A stretch of DNA of 49,937 nt. It comes from Obelidium mucronatum (lineage: Eukaryota; Chytridiomycota; Chytridiomycetes; Chytridiales; Chytriomycetaceae). Location of the stretch: assembly GCA_025765595.1 (NCBI GenBank), contig JAIVFH010000210.1, forward strand, positions 1 to 49,937, in the 5' to 3' direction. Positions within the stretch are counted from its first letter, which is position 1, and the number at the start of each line of letters is the position of its first letter. Below the pieces are notes generated by a model that worked only from the letters and a program-made list of their open reading frames with translations, was not told the DNA's origin and searched no databases. Of the stretch, positions 30,345-40,062 are shown in pieces. A program made the position numbers and the translations under genes.

Positions 30345-31730
30345 CTATTGCCCAATGACAGAAGGATTCACCCGCCCACTGTTAATCAAAATACGAACCA
30401 TCTCCTTCTGGCCTCCATAGAATGCTTCCTTCAATGGCAAGTTTTCTTTTCCACCCACTTCCAAGCGACCATCTTCCACCAGCAAATGAACCAGAGCCGC
30501 ATTCCCGGAACGTATTGCAGCAAGAATCGGACGGAACCTGAATTCATCGAAGCTGATCCGAGAATCGTTCAAGAAAAGCCTCACAATGTCTACACATCCA
30601 CGAGAACATGCGTCCACAAATATGTCGTAAAAATCGTGGAAGGTTGTTGGATCACATCGTGGGTCCGACAAAATCAGCTCCACGATTTTCGGGTTTTCCG
30701 CTTGAACTGCATGTCCGATTGCATGCACAATAACATCAGAGGTCAACACAGCAAGTTTCGGGTGTGCAAGAAGAAGGACAACTATTTCGAGAGATCCTCT
30801 TTTGCAGGCGGTACGAAGAGCCATGTTTCCATCATATGATGGACTCACGCCTGGCTGTTGCCGGCGCAGCAAGTAGTCCAAAATCTCCGCGTTTTTTAAT
30901 TCAACGGCATATTGGATGCAACTCGATATGTTAAAACCTGTTCCCAGGCGTGGATCTTGCAGGCATAGCTTCACTATTTCCAAGCCGTTGTTTGCAATAG
31001 CGCCGTGAATCACCGAAACATTGATAATGTATGAATTTACTCGTGGATGATGGAGCAATTCAGAAAGCAATTCAGCGTGGCCATTCTTTGCCGCAAAAGA
31101 AAGCAAGTCACATGAACCGTTGATTTCCCATTCAAAGTGGTCTCTAAAAGTGGAGAGCAGTCGGTTCACAATACCAATGACATTCTGATCCAGCGCCGCA
31201 ATCCTCAAACAAGAAACTACCGTTTCTCCATTCACACAGGGATTCGTTTCCCACTTGGATTCAGCAAGTAACCAGTCAAGAGTACTCAAATGTCCCAACA
31301 AACACACCCAGGTGAGTGTCTTTGGGACAAGCTCTGGCTTGTCGCCGCTTTCCATCATCATCGCCATCATTTCTTTGGAGACGGCAAGAGATAACGCGTG
31401 TGATATCTGGGCTTGCTCCCAATACAAGTTGCCCAATGCATTGAGTTCGTTGGAATCAAGAAAGCTGCAGATGGCGCCGATTCTGTAGACAAATGGCCAA
31501 AGAAGCAACGTTCTTTTCAAGTCAGCTGTTTGGTACAGCATGAAAGGTTTGAACCGCATCTGGTAAGCAAGATGCAATTGGGCAAACTTGAGTTCGTAGA
31601 GAAGGAATGGACTGAACAACCTCTTGCAGAGCGTAGATACTCCTCTCAGTGAATCCAGCGGAAGATAAAGCGCAATGGCGCGTTGAAGCTCAGGTGGAAG
31701 AAGGTAAACAATCGGGACACCAGTGGACAT
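30345..31730 (-). CDS. F-box-like / ankyrin repeat protein, copy 2 (461 aa)
   Basis: A single exon on the same strand, 170 bp upstream of its paralogue. The start MSTGVPIVYLLPPELQRAIAL matches the copy 1 start; an in-frame ATG at 31784 would add 18 residues. It has the same F-box-like block (LCKRLFSPFLLYELKFAQLHLAYQM) and ankyrin array (AKNGHAELLSELLHHPRVNS, MALRTACKRGSLEIVVLLLAHP), and ends VNPSVIGQ. Copies 1 and 2 differ by an inserted segment near residue 70 and by many substitutions in predicted ligand-contact positions, so the duplication is not recent. Confidence 0.85.
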   Translation of the reverse strand: MSTGVPIVYLLPPELQRAIALYLPLDSLRGVSTLCKRLFSPFLLYELKFAQLHLAYQMRFKPFMLYQTADLKRTLLLWPFVYRIGAICSFLDSNELNALGNLYWEQAQISHALSLAVSKEMMAMMMESGDKPELVPKTLTWVCLLGHLSTLDWLLAESKWETNPCVNGETVVSCLRIAALDQNVIGIVNRLLSTFRDHFEWEINGSCDLLSFAAKNGHAELLSELLHHPRVNSYIINVSVIHGAIANNGLEIVKLCLQDPRLGTGFNISSCIQYAVELKNAEILDYLLRRQQPGVSPSYDGNMALRTACKRGSLEIVVLLLAHPKLAVLTSDVIVHAIGHAVQAENPKIVELILSDPRCDPTTFHDFYDIFVDACSRGCVDIVRLFLNDSRISFDEFRFRPILAAIRSGNAALVHLLVEDGRLEVGGKENLPLKEAFYGGQKEMVRILINSGRVNPSVIGQ

Positions 31731-32335
31731 GGTGGAATTTTTCAAATCCAAACAAATCGTGTCAATTCTCACTTCCTTTGACATGAGTGATATTGTGCAC
31801 TTCTGAAAGCTGTTGATTTACGGCAAGCGAATATGGTTCTTTTTATGTAAAGAGACAGTTGATTGCCTTTTTTTTCCTGACAGGGACTTCGCTTTTACCG
31901 CTGCTTTAGTCGTTTTACATGGTCCCATTGAGACCCGTAGAAGCTGTTAAGCCCATGGCCGATTTTCCCATTGTGCGGTGCATCATTTGTGATTGGAAGA
32001 AAATTGATGAAGGGGAATTGATAACAAATCAGTATAAAGTGTCATCAATATTGTCTTGGTATAAAAGACAGAAAGGAAAATATGTATCTGGTGCTCGGTT
32101 TTCAATGCAAAACACAAAAGGAGGCTGACAACGGCATCATGGCCTCGACTTTCAGCACGAGAAGAACTTGCAAACACCTTTGTAGCCGTGCACTGCTGTC
32201 AGTTCAATTAATCTTCAGGTCTCCATCGATGAATGTTCATGCCAAGTACAAATAAACTGAATATTCCAGTTGAGTCATGAATCTACTATATATTTACACT
32301 ATACCAATTTTAAAAGAAATAAAAAAAAAGAGGGG
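31731..32335. other. Intergenic region without a supported gene
   Basis: This contains the shared upstream side of the ankyrin copy 2 gene and the downstream side of TAF11. A 69-codon + strand frame at 31919-32128 shows no family features and I do not call it. Confidence 0.5.
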
Positions 32336-33045
32336 CTACAACCATTGATTCTGAAGTTTCCACCTCCGATACGCTTCTCTGACATGTTCAGGACTCAGGG
32401 CGCCTTCATGACCCCATTCCTCCATGACATCGCGACCAATCTCGACGATATCGCCGATAAACAATTTTCCGGTACCCGCGAAAGCAATCAAGATGTTTGC
32501 AGGGACAGTAGTAGTGCCCAGAATGGTAGTGATGATCTGTGTGTGAGTGAGTGAAATTGTACAAAACATTGAAGAAAGTGCACCTTCTTGACCGAGTTCT
32601 TTGGCAGCCTCGAGCGGCGGAACACCTCGAAGCGGTGCAGCTGGTCCGCGTCCATTGCGTCGAGCAGCGCCTTCATCTCGGCCTTTTCGGCGTCCGTCTT
32701 TTGCTCAATCAGCACGTCCTTCGCCTCCTCGTCGTCGTCCTCGTCGCTGTCGTCCTCGTCGTCCTTTGTTTCTTTGTCCGCATCGCCGCTCTCGGCGTCG
32801 CTGTGCTCCTTCGGCATTTCGACGGCGCTCGACGCGTCGGCGGCGCCCAATTCGAGCAGCGTCGACTGCGGCAGCAGACTGACCGTGTTCGTATTTGTCA
32901 TATTTGTCAGCACGTCGCCGTCCGCAAGCCCCTGCAAGTGCGCCGCGCCAAGCACTGAACCCCGCCCGCGCCCGCGCCCTCGCCCGGACCCGCGCGGCCC
33001 GCGAGACCCGCGTCCGCCGCCACTGCCGCCGCGGTCCGTGTTCAT
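32336..33045 (-). CDS. TAF11: TFIID subunit 11
   Basis: Two exons (33045-32584 and 32536-32336) with a 47-nt intron give 220 residues. The N-terminus is Gly/Arg rich (GSGGGRGSRGPRGSGRGRGRG) and followed by a long acidic stretch. The TAF11 histone fold occupies the last 95 residues: LHRFEVFRRSRLPKNSVKK, IITTILGTTTVPANILIAFAG, GKLFIGDIVEIGRDV and LSPEHVREAYRR. TAF11 pairs with TAF13 in TFIID. Exon 1 is far richer in G+C than the surroundings and exon 2 is not. It is divergent from RRP15. Confidence 0.93.
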
Positions 33046-33295
33046 GCGCGGGAGGCGCGCTCCTCCTTGTTAAATCAATGTTAAAATAAAGTTGAAATAA
33101 AATAAAATAAAATAAAACAAAATAAAAACATACCCATGTCTTTCGGTCGCGCCGCCCGTGCTCCACGAGATCCCTTTCCTCGTACAGGTCGCCCCGTCGT
33201 TGGATCGATCGGGATCGGTTCATTCGGGTTGACTGCTTCCTTCATTTTCTTTCTTTCTTTCTTTTTTTTTTTATTAATTTTATTTTACTACAAAA

Positions 33296-34546
33296 ATGAA
33301 GCATCCGTCAAAAAAGAAGCACCAGAAGCTGAAGCGGAAACAACAAGAATACGAATCAGATTCAAATAATGAAGAAGAAGAGGATGATAATGTCGCTGCT
33401 GTAGTTGATGAGGATCAGGAGGATCAAGAGGATCAAGATGAAGTTGCCAATGAAGACAACGATGATGATGACGACAACAACAACAACAATGACGATGACA
33501 ACGATGACGCTCCTTCAAAGAAACAAACTAAACTGGCTTATGCCATGACTCGAATCTTGGGTTCTCACGTTTTGGAGCAACAACAAGAACAACTTGAACA
33601 ACAAGCTACCATCGAAAAACCAAAACAAAAGAAACAAAAGATTGAGGTATATTCTTTTATTGTTTATATTTTTAATGAATTTTTTTACTTACATCATCAC
33701 CTTCCCTCCAAGAACCCAATCTTGTCAAAACATAAATCAATTGAAGTCTCTCTCGACGATCAGAAATTGGAAGAGAAGGCGAAACGCATCTTGTCGAGTG
33801 AGAAAAAGTTGAAGACGGTTGATGTTGCTAGAGTGAAACGAGAGGATTTGGTTTTTGTGAATGATTTGGAAAAGAGGTTGAGGAAGGTTGCTACGAGAGG
33901 AGGTTAGACTTTTTTTTTTTTTAGTCGCCGAAGGCGAGTTCCAACGCCGAAGGCGGATGTCTGTCGCCGTAGGCGAAATCCCAGCGCCGTAGGCGGAACT
34001 CTACCGCCGAAGGCGGGACTCCATCGCCGAAGGCGGGACTCCACCGCCGTAGGCGGGACTCCACCGCCGAAGGCGGTTATTCTTTCTACCTAACCCTAAC
34101 TGCAATGAATCCCACTTGCCGTCATCTTACCTCTAACGAAAACAAAAACAGTGGTCAAACTATTCAATGCCATTCGAGTTGCACAAAAGACTGTTGAATC
34201 TGTAAAAGCCGATGGTGTCCAAAAGAATGCTGATAAAAGTAATGAATGCTTTTCGTTATTCTCCATTCATTCTCCTAATCACAATTTTTGTATAGTATCT
34301 GCATTAAGTAAAGGAGGATTCATGCAAATGATTAAAGAGTCTTCAACATCCGCTGCGGCAGCATCAACAACTACGAGTTCAACAACAGCTACAACAACAA
34401 AATCTCTGAAATCAGAGACAAAAGGAGGACCCAAAAAAGCGGCAGGCGGCAGCGTTCCCTGGATTAACGACGATTTCATGATGCAAGCACCTGCAAAGTC
34501 AAGCGGCGGAAATGCAGACAAATCATGGGATATGGATTCCGACTGA
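33296..34546 (+). CDS. RRP15: Ribosomal RNA-processing protein 15
   Basis: Four exons (33296-33646, 33713-33902, 34152-34238, 34296-34546) give 292 residues. A Lys-rich start and a long Asp/Glu/Asn tract are followed by AYAMTRILGS and then the family core EKRLRKVATRGVVKLFNAIRVAQK, split by intron 2 within RG|VV. The C-terminus ends with KGGFMQMIKES, poly-Ser/Thr, and SVPWINDDFM. Rrp15 is a pre-60S factor needed for 27S pre-rRNA processing in the nucleolus. Intron 1 is 66 nt and stop-free in frame. Intron 2 (33903-34151, 249 nt) is the longest in the gene and holds the hairpin array. Confidence 0.9.
33926..34075 (+). repeat. Array of eight CGCC-GNA-GGCG hairpins, 20-bp period
   Basis: Eight 11-bp cores start at 33926, 33945, 33965, 33985, 34005, 34025, 34045 and 34065. 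Each is CGCCG(A/T)AGGCG, a 4-bp perfect inverted repeat closing a three-base GAA or GTA loop. Spacers are 8-9 bp, and the later ones converge on GGACTCCAC. The array follows a T12-14 tract within RRP15 intron 2. Confidence 0.95.
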
Positions 34547-34705
34547 AATAAAGAGAATATATATTTAGGGGGAAATTATAATATCTATATATTTACCATC
34601 TAAAAAGAAGAAAAAAAACGGTGGCGCGTTTTCATTGATTTTTCGTTTCATTACTTGGAATGCAATACAACGCAAGTAACTTAAATATCCTCTTTTCTTT
34701 TTTGA

Positions 34706-35417
34706 TCAAGAGCAGTCCGCCATCCAACAGTTTCCATAAAACCCTTTCCCACGAACAACTGTACAAGTCAGCCCTCCAAAACACGTACACTCATCAGGAA
34801 TATCCTTGACACACGTATCATTGCTGCTGCTATCGGTACTACTACTGCTTCCACCCGCATTCGCGAAATTACTAGGCGGGTTTTTGGGCGCGTTCGGATC
34901 CGCCGGGTTGTCTACACACGTAGGAACCCAGCATGAAGGACCAACGTGTTTCAAGCCACAGATTTGCCCCTTGACGCATTTTTCACTGCCACAGGTTCCA
35001 TCGGGGTGGAAGGGGCCTTCGGTGAAGGCGCTTCGACAAAAGTTGACTGCTTCCAAAAATAAAAATAAAATACAAAAAAAAAAGGAGTTCTTGTTTTCAG
35101 TTATATTATACGAAAAAAATGTTCTTACATGGGTTACGAATAGTATCACTGAAATCAGTTCCGTCCACCCCGTCACCGTCGGCGGCGGCAGCTGTATCTG
35201 CAAATTTGGATAACCCTCCTTCCAGAGGTTTACATTTTTGGATCTGGCATGCTGTATACGATTTCTGTTGTTCAAGGACACAGGAGAAGTGGGGTGGGCA
35301 TTTGAGGGTGCATGATGTGACGCAGTTTTCTCCTTGGATTGGGAATGCGATCGTTGATGTTGTTGAAATGGAGAGCAGCACAGTCGCAAGTCGGAGGAGG
35401 AAGGAGGAAGGAATCAT
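34706..35417 (-). CDS. Secreted cysteine-rich protein
   Basis: Two exons (35417-35129, 35046-34706) give 209 residues. The N-terminus MIPSSFLLRLATVLLSISTT is a clear signal peptide, with likely cleavage near residues 22-26. The mature part has about 18 cysteines in two clusters, for example NCVTSCTLKCPPHFSC and TCGSEKCVKGQICG. The second cluster resembles small disulfide-rich binding modules. A Ser/Asn/Pro linker separates the middle from the C-terminal cluster, which ends CWMADCS. There is no catalytic motif. It is likely an extracellular or cell-wall protein; I recognise no named family. Confidence 0.75.
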
Positions 35418-35649
35418 TTTCTCTTGGATTTTGGCGTCGTCGTGTGTTGGGGGGGTTGTTTCCAACGTGGTTACAGATTTATCTGACAATTCCTTTTTTA
35501 AGATTGGAGCATTGAAAAAGAAAAACAGAAGCTGCAATTAGGGCATTCTTGAATAAAGCAACAGAATAATTTAAAGTTGTGTTAAACGAGACTTCTGCTC
35601 ACAGTCAAACATTCATTCTTTTGAATACAATTAAAAAAAAAACTCCATA

Positions 35650-38115
35650 CTATTCCGTCATCTTGACCCTCACTTCCAACTTCCAACAACTACTTCCTTT
35701 ACGTTTCGTCAACCCATGATTCCCTGCATAAATCAACGCATCACCAAGCCCCAACCCCACAACCCCATTCTCATCCGTATCGTGCTCATCCCCAAAGAAA
35801 TCTCTCTCCCGCAACGGTACACCCCCGCTTTCTTTCAAGTAATCAAACCACAAACGCGATCCCATCCGGTGCATCACAACCAACGACGCCAATTGCAAAC
35901 ATTCTGGACTGAATACGCGGGGATCGCTTACAGCCATCAAGACATTCACTCCGGGTTTCTGCATATTCCCAATCAACGTTCTCATCATGATTCCTTCACA
36001 ACTACTACTGCCTCGAGTTACCCGCTGCTGCTGCTTGGAATACAAATCCATATCATCCACCACTACAACCTTTTTACAAACACTGCTACTACCTCCACCT
36101 CCAAGACCACCACCACCACCACCCCTCCCAAACATATCCAACAAAACCGTAAACACACCTTCAACAACTTGTCCCACATCCTCAAACTCAGTCAACGCCC
36201 AATGATTCGCACTCGCTTGGACCTTCAAGTCAGTCAAATCGGCAATCACGAGAATCCCCCTTTTAATAAGCTTTGCGAAATCGGTGGGGTGTCGGAAACG
36301 GTTCCGTGGTGACTCTGCAATGAAAGTTTCGAGGATGTTGAGTTTCTGGGAAACGAGGCTGTTGTTATTATAGCTGTTGTTGCTGGTGTTGTTGCTGCTG
36401 GGTTCTTGACTCGAAGGTGGTTGTTGTTGTGTAAGAGCATCATCGTTACTTTGGGAGTTGTTGATGCCAGTGGTATTGCGTTTCCTGAATTCATCTACAC
36501 GCGTGCGGACTTGAATCAAAAAGTCTTGGAATAATGGTTTCTCATCTTCCTCTGATTCGCCGTCTTCTTGGAATGGTTGCTGGTATGATGTCAGTAGATC
36601 TCGTAAGATGGCCACTTCTCCATCACCACCAGCACCGCCGCCGCCGCATCCACCGTCATCTAGGTGCAAGAAAATCTTGACTTGTCGCGCCGTTAATTTC
36701 GCCCACGAAAACAAAAGCGGCCTCGCCTCACACTTTGATTTATAAACCTCACGACGCTTTACAAACGTGGACGGAGACACAAGAACCACGACGCGCGTAT
36801 CAGGCAAGGTTGGGATCTTACTCTCTGGCTGATGATGCAACGAAACATGCGTGATGGGGATGCACAAGTTGACGAATGGACAGATCGAAAGCGGGGATTC
36901 AGAGTAATGGAGTATGAGGGCGCACATTGGGTTTAAGGTGTTGATTATTTCGGAATCTGGGTGGTCGTGGGATTCGTTCCATGTTGGGAGGAGGCACGAT
37001 TCGAGGAGGATGGAGAGGGTGTGTGTCTTTCCGGATTTTGGGGCGCCGCAGATTAGGATGGAGAATGGGTCGGACATGTTTAAATGGACTTGTTGTTGGT
37101 GGTGGTGTTGGTGGGCTTGTTGAGGTGATATTTGTTGTGGCTGCTTGTGTCTTCTTGGTTCACGTGAAGGTGCTGAGAAACTTGAGAAACCTGTTGAACC
37201 GACGGAAGCTTCTGAATCATTTCCTGAATCGAATGTATTTTGTGAAGTGGGTGACGCAGTCTTTCCAATGTAGGCCGATTCCTTAAAGTACCGCCTTGTA
37301 TCCGCATTTCCGATTGTAGCGTGCCTATAGCGAATAATACTAGGTCTTGATGTTGTAGTAATAAATTCAGTAAGGGATTGGAACTGCTGGTCGGGCAGAT
37401 CCTGCTGTTCCGCGTTCTTGGTCTTGTAGTGTGAATTCACGGAATCCAAGGTCCCGACGTAAATCTCGCTCTCTTCAACACCGTAATCGACATCCTGGGT
37501 AGGTGACTCATTTTCGATGTTGCTTTCTGTTTGTTTTGTAATGTCAAGCTGTGGAGTGCTGAGGAGGGTTGCTGCAGAGTCGTTTGTTGGCAAAGAAGTC
37601 GCAACTTGCTCGCGTTTAAATGATTCAGGATTGGATGACTCTGATGAATTCAAATGATGGTTATGTAGCTTTGGTTGAAGACGGGGAGGTAGAAATGGAA
37701 TCCACTGTTTGTGTTCCGGTTTTACAGTTGCACCATCGGCTTCAGGAGGGCCCCATTCATCATCAGACACGTCAGACTCCAGTTTGGGTTTTAATTCATT
37801 TATCGAGTGGTTTGAGTCATTTGTTGTGTGAGCTGCAGGAGACGTTCGGACTCCACCCCCACCACCCCACACGTCCACGCGTCTAACAAAGCCCAAGCTC
37901 TTTCCGTCGGAGGTTCTTTGTCTCCAAGTTAGCACCTGGTCGGTTGTTTCTGCTGTTTCCTTCTTTGCTGTGACGAATGCAGGTGCTTCGGCGTTTAAAC
38001 TTGACCAGGACCCTTCACGTGCTAAATTCACGGGCGGAAACGCGTCGGAGTTGGTTGTTGATGTAGATACTGCTGGTGGAGCATCGGGCCATTCGTCCGA
38101 CATGGAATCGTTCAT
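35650..38115 (-). CDS. Large P-loop NTPase with disordered N-terminus (821 aa)
   Basis: A single 2.5-kb exon. The first 340 residues are low-complexity, Ser/Asn/Gln rich, and end in a His/Gln-rich stretch. The NTPase domain begins SILICGAPKSGKTHTLS (Walker A near residue 356). A Walker B strand, VVVVDDMD, lies near residue 681. LVVMHRMGSRLWFDYL follows, an arrangement that recalls HerA/FtsK-like ATPases of other fungi, but that assignment is tentative. Poly-Gly loops and Asn/Gln-rich insertions interrupt the domain. No membrane segment is seen. Confidence 0.7.
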   Translation of the reverse strand: MNDSMSDEWPDAPPAVSTSTTNSDAFPPVNLAREGSWSSLNAEAPAFVTAKKETAETTDQVLTWRQRTSDGKSLGFVRRVDVWGGGGGVRTSPAAHTTNDSNHSINELKPKLESDVSDDEWGPPEADGATVKPEHKQWIPFLPPRLQPKLHNHHLNSSESSNPESFKREQVATSLPTNDSAATLLSTPQLDITKQTESNIENESPTQDVDYGVEESEIYVGTLDSVNSHYKTKNAEQQDLPDQQFQSLTEFITTTSRPSIIRYRHATIGNADTRRYFKESAYIGKTASPTSQNTFDSGNDSEASVGSTGFSSFSAPSREPRRHKQPQQISPQQAHQHHHQQQVHLNMSDPFSILICGAPKSGKTHTLSILLESCLLPTWNESHDHPDSEIINTLNPMCALILHYSESPLSICPFVNLCIPITHVSLHHQPESKIPTLPDTRVVVLVSPSTFVKRREVYKSKCEARPLLFSWAKLTARQVKIFLHLDDGGCGGGGAGGDGEVAILRDLLTSYQQPFQEDGESEEDEKPLFQDFLIQVRTRVDEFRKRNTTGINNSQSNDDALTQQQPPSSQEPSSNNTSNNSYNNNSLVSQKLNILETFIAESPRNRFRHPTDFAKLIKRGILVIADLTDLKVQASANHWALTEFEDVGQVVEGVFTVLLDMFGRGGGGGGLGGGGSSSVCKKVVVVDDMDLYSKQQQRVTRGSSSCEGIMMRTLIGNMQKPGVNVLMAVSDPRVFSPECLQLASLVVMHRMGSRLWFDYLKESGGVPLRERDFFGDEHDTDENGVVGLGLGDALIYAGNHGLTKRKGSSCWKLEVRVKMTE

Positions 38116-38229
38116 TTTGAAGAAATAGTGTTTTATAAAATAAAAAAACCGCTTGTACAGTTGGGGACTGGCTGAAGAATAGTTTATTTATTTCTTTGAA
38201 GAGTTACAAATCTTATTTTAGAGTGTGTG

Positions 38230-39979
38230 CTAAAGTTTAACAGCAAGCTACAGGTGATTGATTGCATGCGTTAGTTAACAAGTAAAGATGAGAAAAACCA
38301 GCTTTTGGTACAACTTACACTCCGAATATCATACAAATGAGACTTTGAAGTATCCCGCGTCAAAGTTTTCGCTTCCTGCACTGCTTTCGGGTACCATTTA
38401 CCAATAAATAGTTTATGTGATGATTCTGCAACGTAGAGCGATTGTTTCATTGATTTTGTCAAAGTAAAGTACTTTTGTGCATCTATCAAAAAAAAAAAAA
38501 ACAGAATTAAAAAAATGAAAGAAATTCAAGTTTTTTTTTGTACCTTGATCCGCTTCCGTCACCGTAAATCCGGCATCATCCAACCCAGCAAACACGTCTC
38601 CATCCTCTTCATTACCCACCCAACACATTTTCACGGGATCAAAGACCATATTCCCGACGACATGAGGGATGTTGCTTAATCCACCTTTATTTGTTATCAG
38701 CGCAGGCCTGGTTTTGGGTTTTTGTGGAGTGGGTGAGCCGGATGGATTATTGTTTGGAGACTCTTTATCGAAATCGAGCAAGACTTCTTCATTTCCACTC
38801 CATTTTTGAAGAATTGGGTCGTATACCATTTTCCCAATGACTTGCCAGAAAAAAATGTGGTTTTGTTGGTATTAAAATGGAGTATTCCCATCACAAAAAA
38901 AAAGAAAAAAAAAAAAAAAAAACCATGGGCAATATCGGCAGGATTAACATTTCGAATTAAAGTAGGTTTCTTCTTTTGAGGTTTGGGTGCGGGTGGAGTC
39001 GGGTTCGTCCATCGATTCAAGTTTGTATCACTGTGTCGTAGAGATGATCCCAATAAACCTTGGCATGAAAATTAAATGAGAATACAGAAAAAAAGAGAGA
39101 GAGAGAGAAGATAATTGTACCAGAGAGTGACGGTCGCGTTGGAGCTTTTGCAATCGGTTTGCTTGGAACATCCAGTTTTGGTTTGCGTTGATTGATGAGA
39201 CTGACGCTTTTAATTACAGGAATCTGACTCATGGGAAGAACAGGAGACGATGGTCGGCTTTCTGGTTGCTCTGACCTTTCTGGTTGCTCTGACCACATTT
39301 TCAAAGGAATGGGATGTTTCTGGGGAACTTGGGCAGGAACTGGTACACTGTCTGTTTCTGAAATATCGTCCAAGGAATCCAGCTCAGTTCCATCACCAAA
39401 ATCCATTGCTTTAATGGGTTTGGACATGATCATGCTCTTTCCAGCGTGTTTTGGAGGAATGTTTCGATTTGCAGGCTCTAGAGTGGATGCTGGAGATATG
39501 GCGTCCAATTCCGATCCGACTGATATTGATGGTTTCAGCGTTCCTTCTTTGAACGCCTTGAATGCACTCGCGCCTCTGTCCCCTCCAGCGCGACACCATG
39601 AAAAGTCGTCGGGCAGATAAAAGCCCGACGCCTGGTCGTCGTCGGCGTCGTTCCGATCCGCAAAGCGCGCCAGGTTCGCGGCGGCGGCGTCCCGCGCGTC
39701 TGAGTTCGCGGCACCGCCGAAGCGCAGGTCTTCCGCGCGCGCCGGAAACGCGACGTCCGCGAAGGCGTCGTCGTCGGCGTCGCCGCCGTCGTCGGACGCA
39801 AAGACGCTCGCGGACGACGCGCTGCTGGCGGCGCTCGGCGTCGGACTCGGACTCGTAAAAAGCGTCTCGGACGACGAGTCGTCGCACGCGAGAAGCGCAA
39901 TATCTTCTTTTTCTATCGCTTCTGCTTTGGTCAAACTGGATGTTGATGAACTGGTGTTGGACGCCATTCTTTTTGTCAT
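38230..39979 (-). CDS. Bfa1/Byr4-like mitotic-exit GAP component
   Basis: Five exons (39979-39121, 39058-38924, 38840-38544, 38482-38319, 38247-38230) give 490 residues. The identifying features are tandem motifs of the Byr4/Bfa1 type, GKMVYDPILQKWSGNE and GNMVFDPVKMCWVGNE, followed by DVFAGLDD and a C-terminal FTLTKSMKQSL...YDIR helix. Byr4/Bfa1 with Cdc16/Bub2 forms the GTPase-activating complex for Spg1/Tem1 at spindle poles. The N-terminal half is disordered. Codons 30-125 (about 39600-39890) are extremely GC-rich. An alternative start is at 39967. The last exon is only six codons. It is divergent from VMA1 with 83 bp between ATGs. Confidence 0.82.
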
Positions 39980-40062
39980 AGAGAAAAAACACCAACAAAA
40001 AATGGTGAGAGGCCTCCTCCTCGTGCGGCCAATCTTCTAACATTTGCCTACAGGCTGGTGCA

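Noticed and set aside
31919..32128. 69-codon + strand ORF
   Set aside because: No family motif or paralogue, and no splice-compatible extension is visible.
32601..33089. Long + strand Arg/Pro-rich ORFs opposite TAF11 exon 1
   Set aside because: They arise from the GC-rich composition of the opposite strand, and the TAF11 frame is supported by homology.
33926..34075. CRISPR-like reading of the 20-bp periodic array
   Set aside because: The units are 11-bp hairpins with 8-9-bp similar spacers, inside a eukaryotic intron. There are no unique spacers of proper length and no cas genes.
39562..39900. Arg-rich ORFs on both strands over Bfa1/Byr4 exon 1
   Set aside because: Composition artefacts of the GC island; the Bfa1 frame continues in phase into conserved exons.
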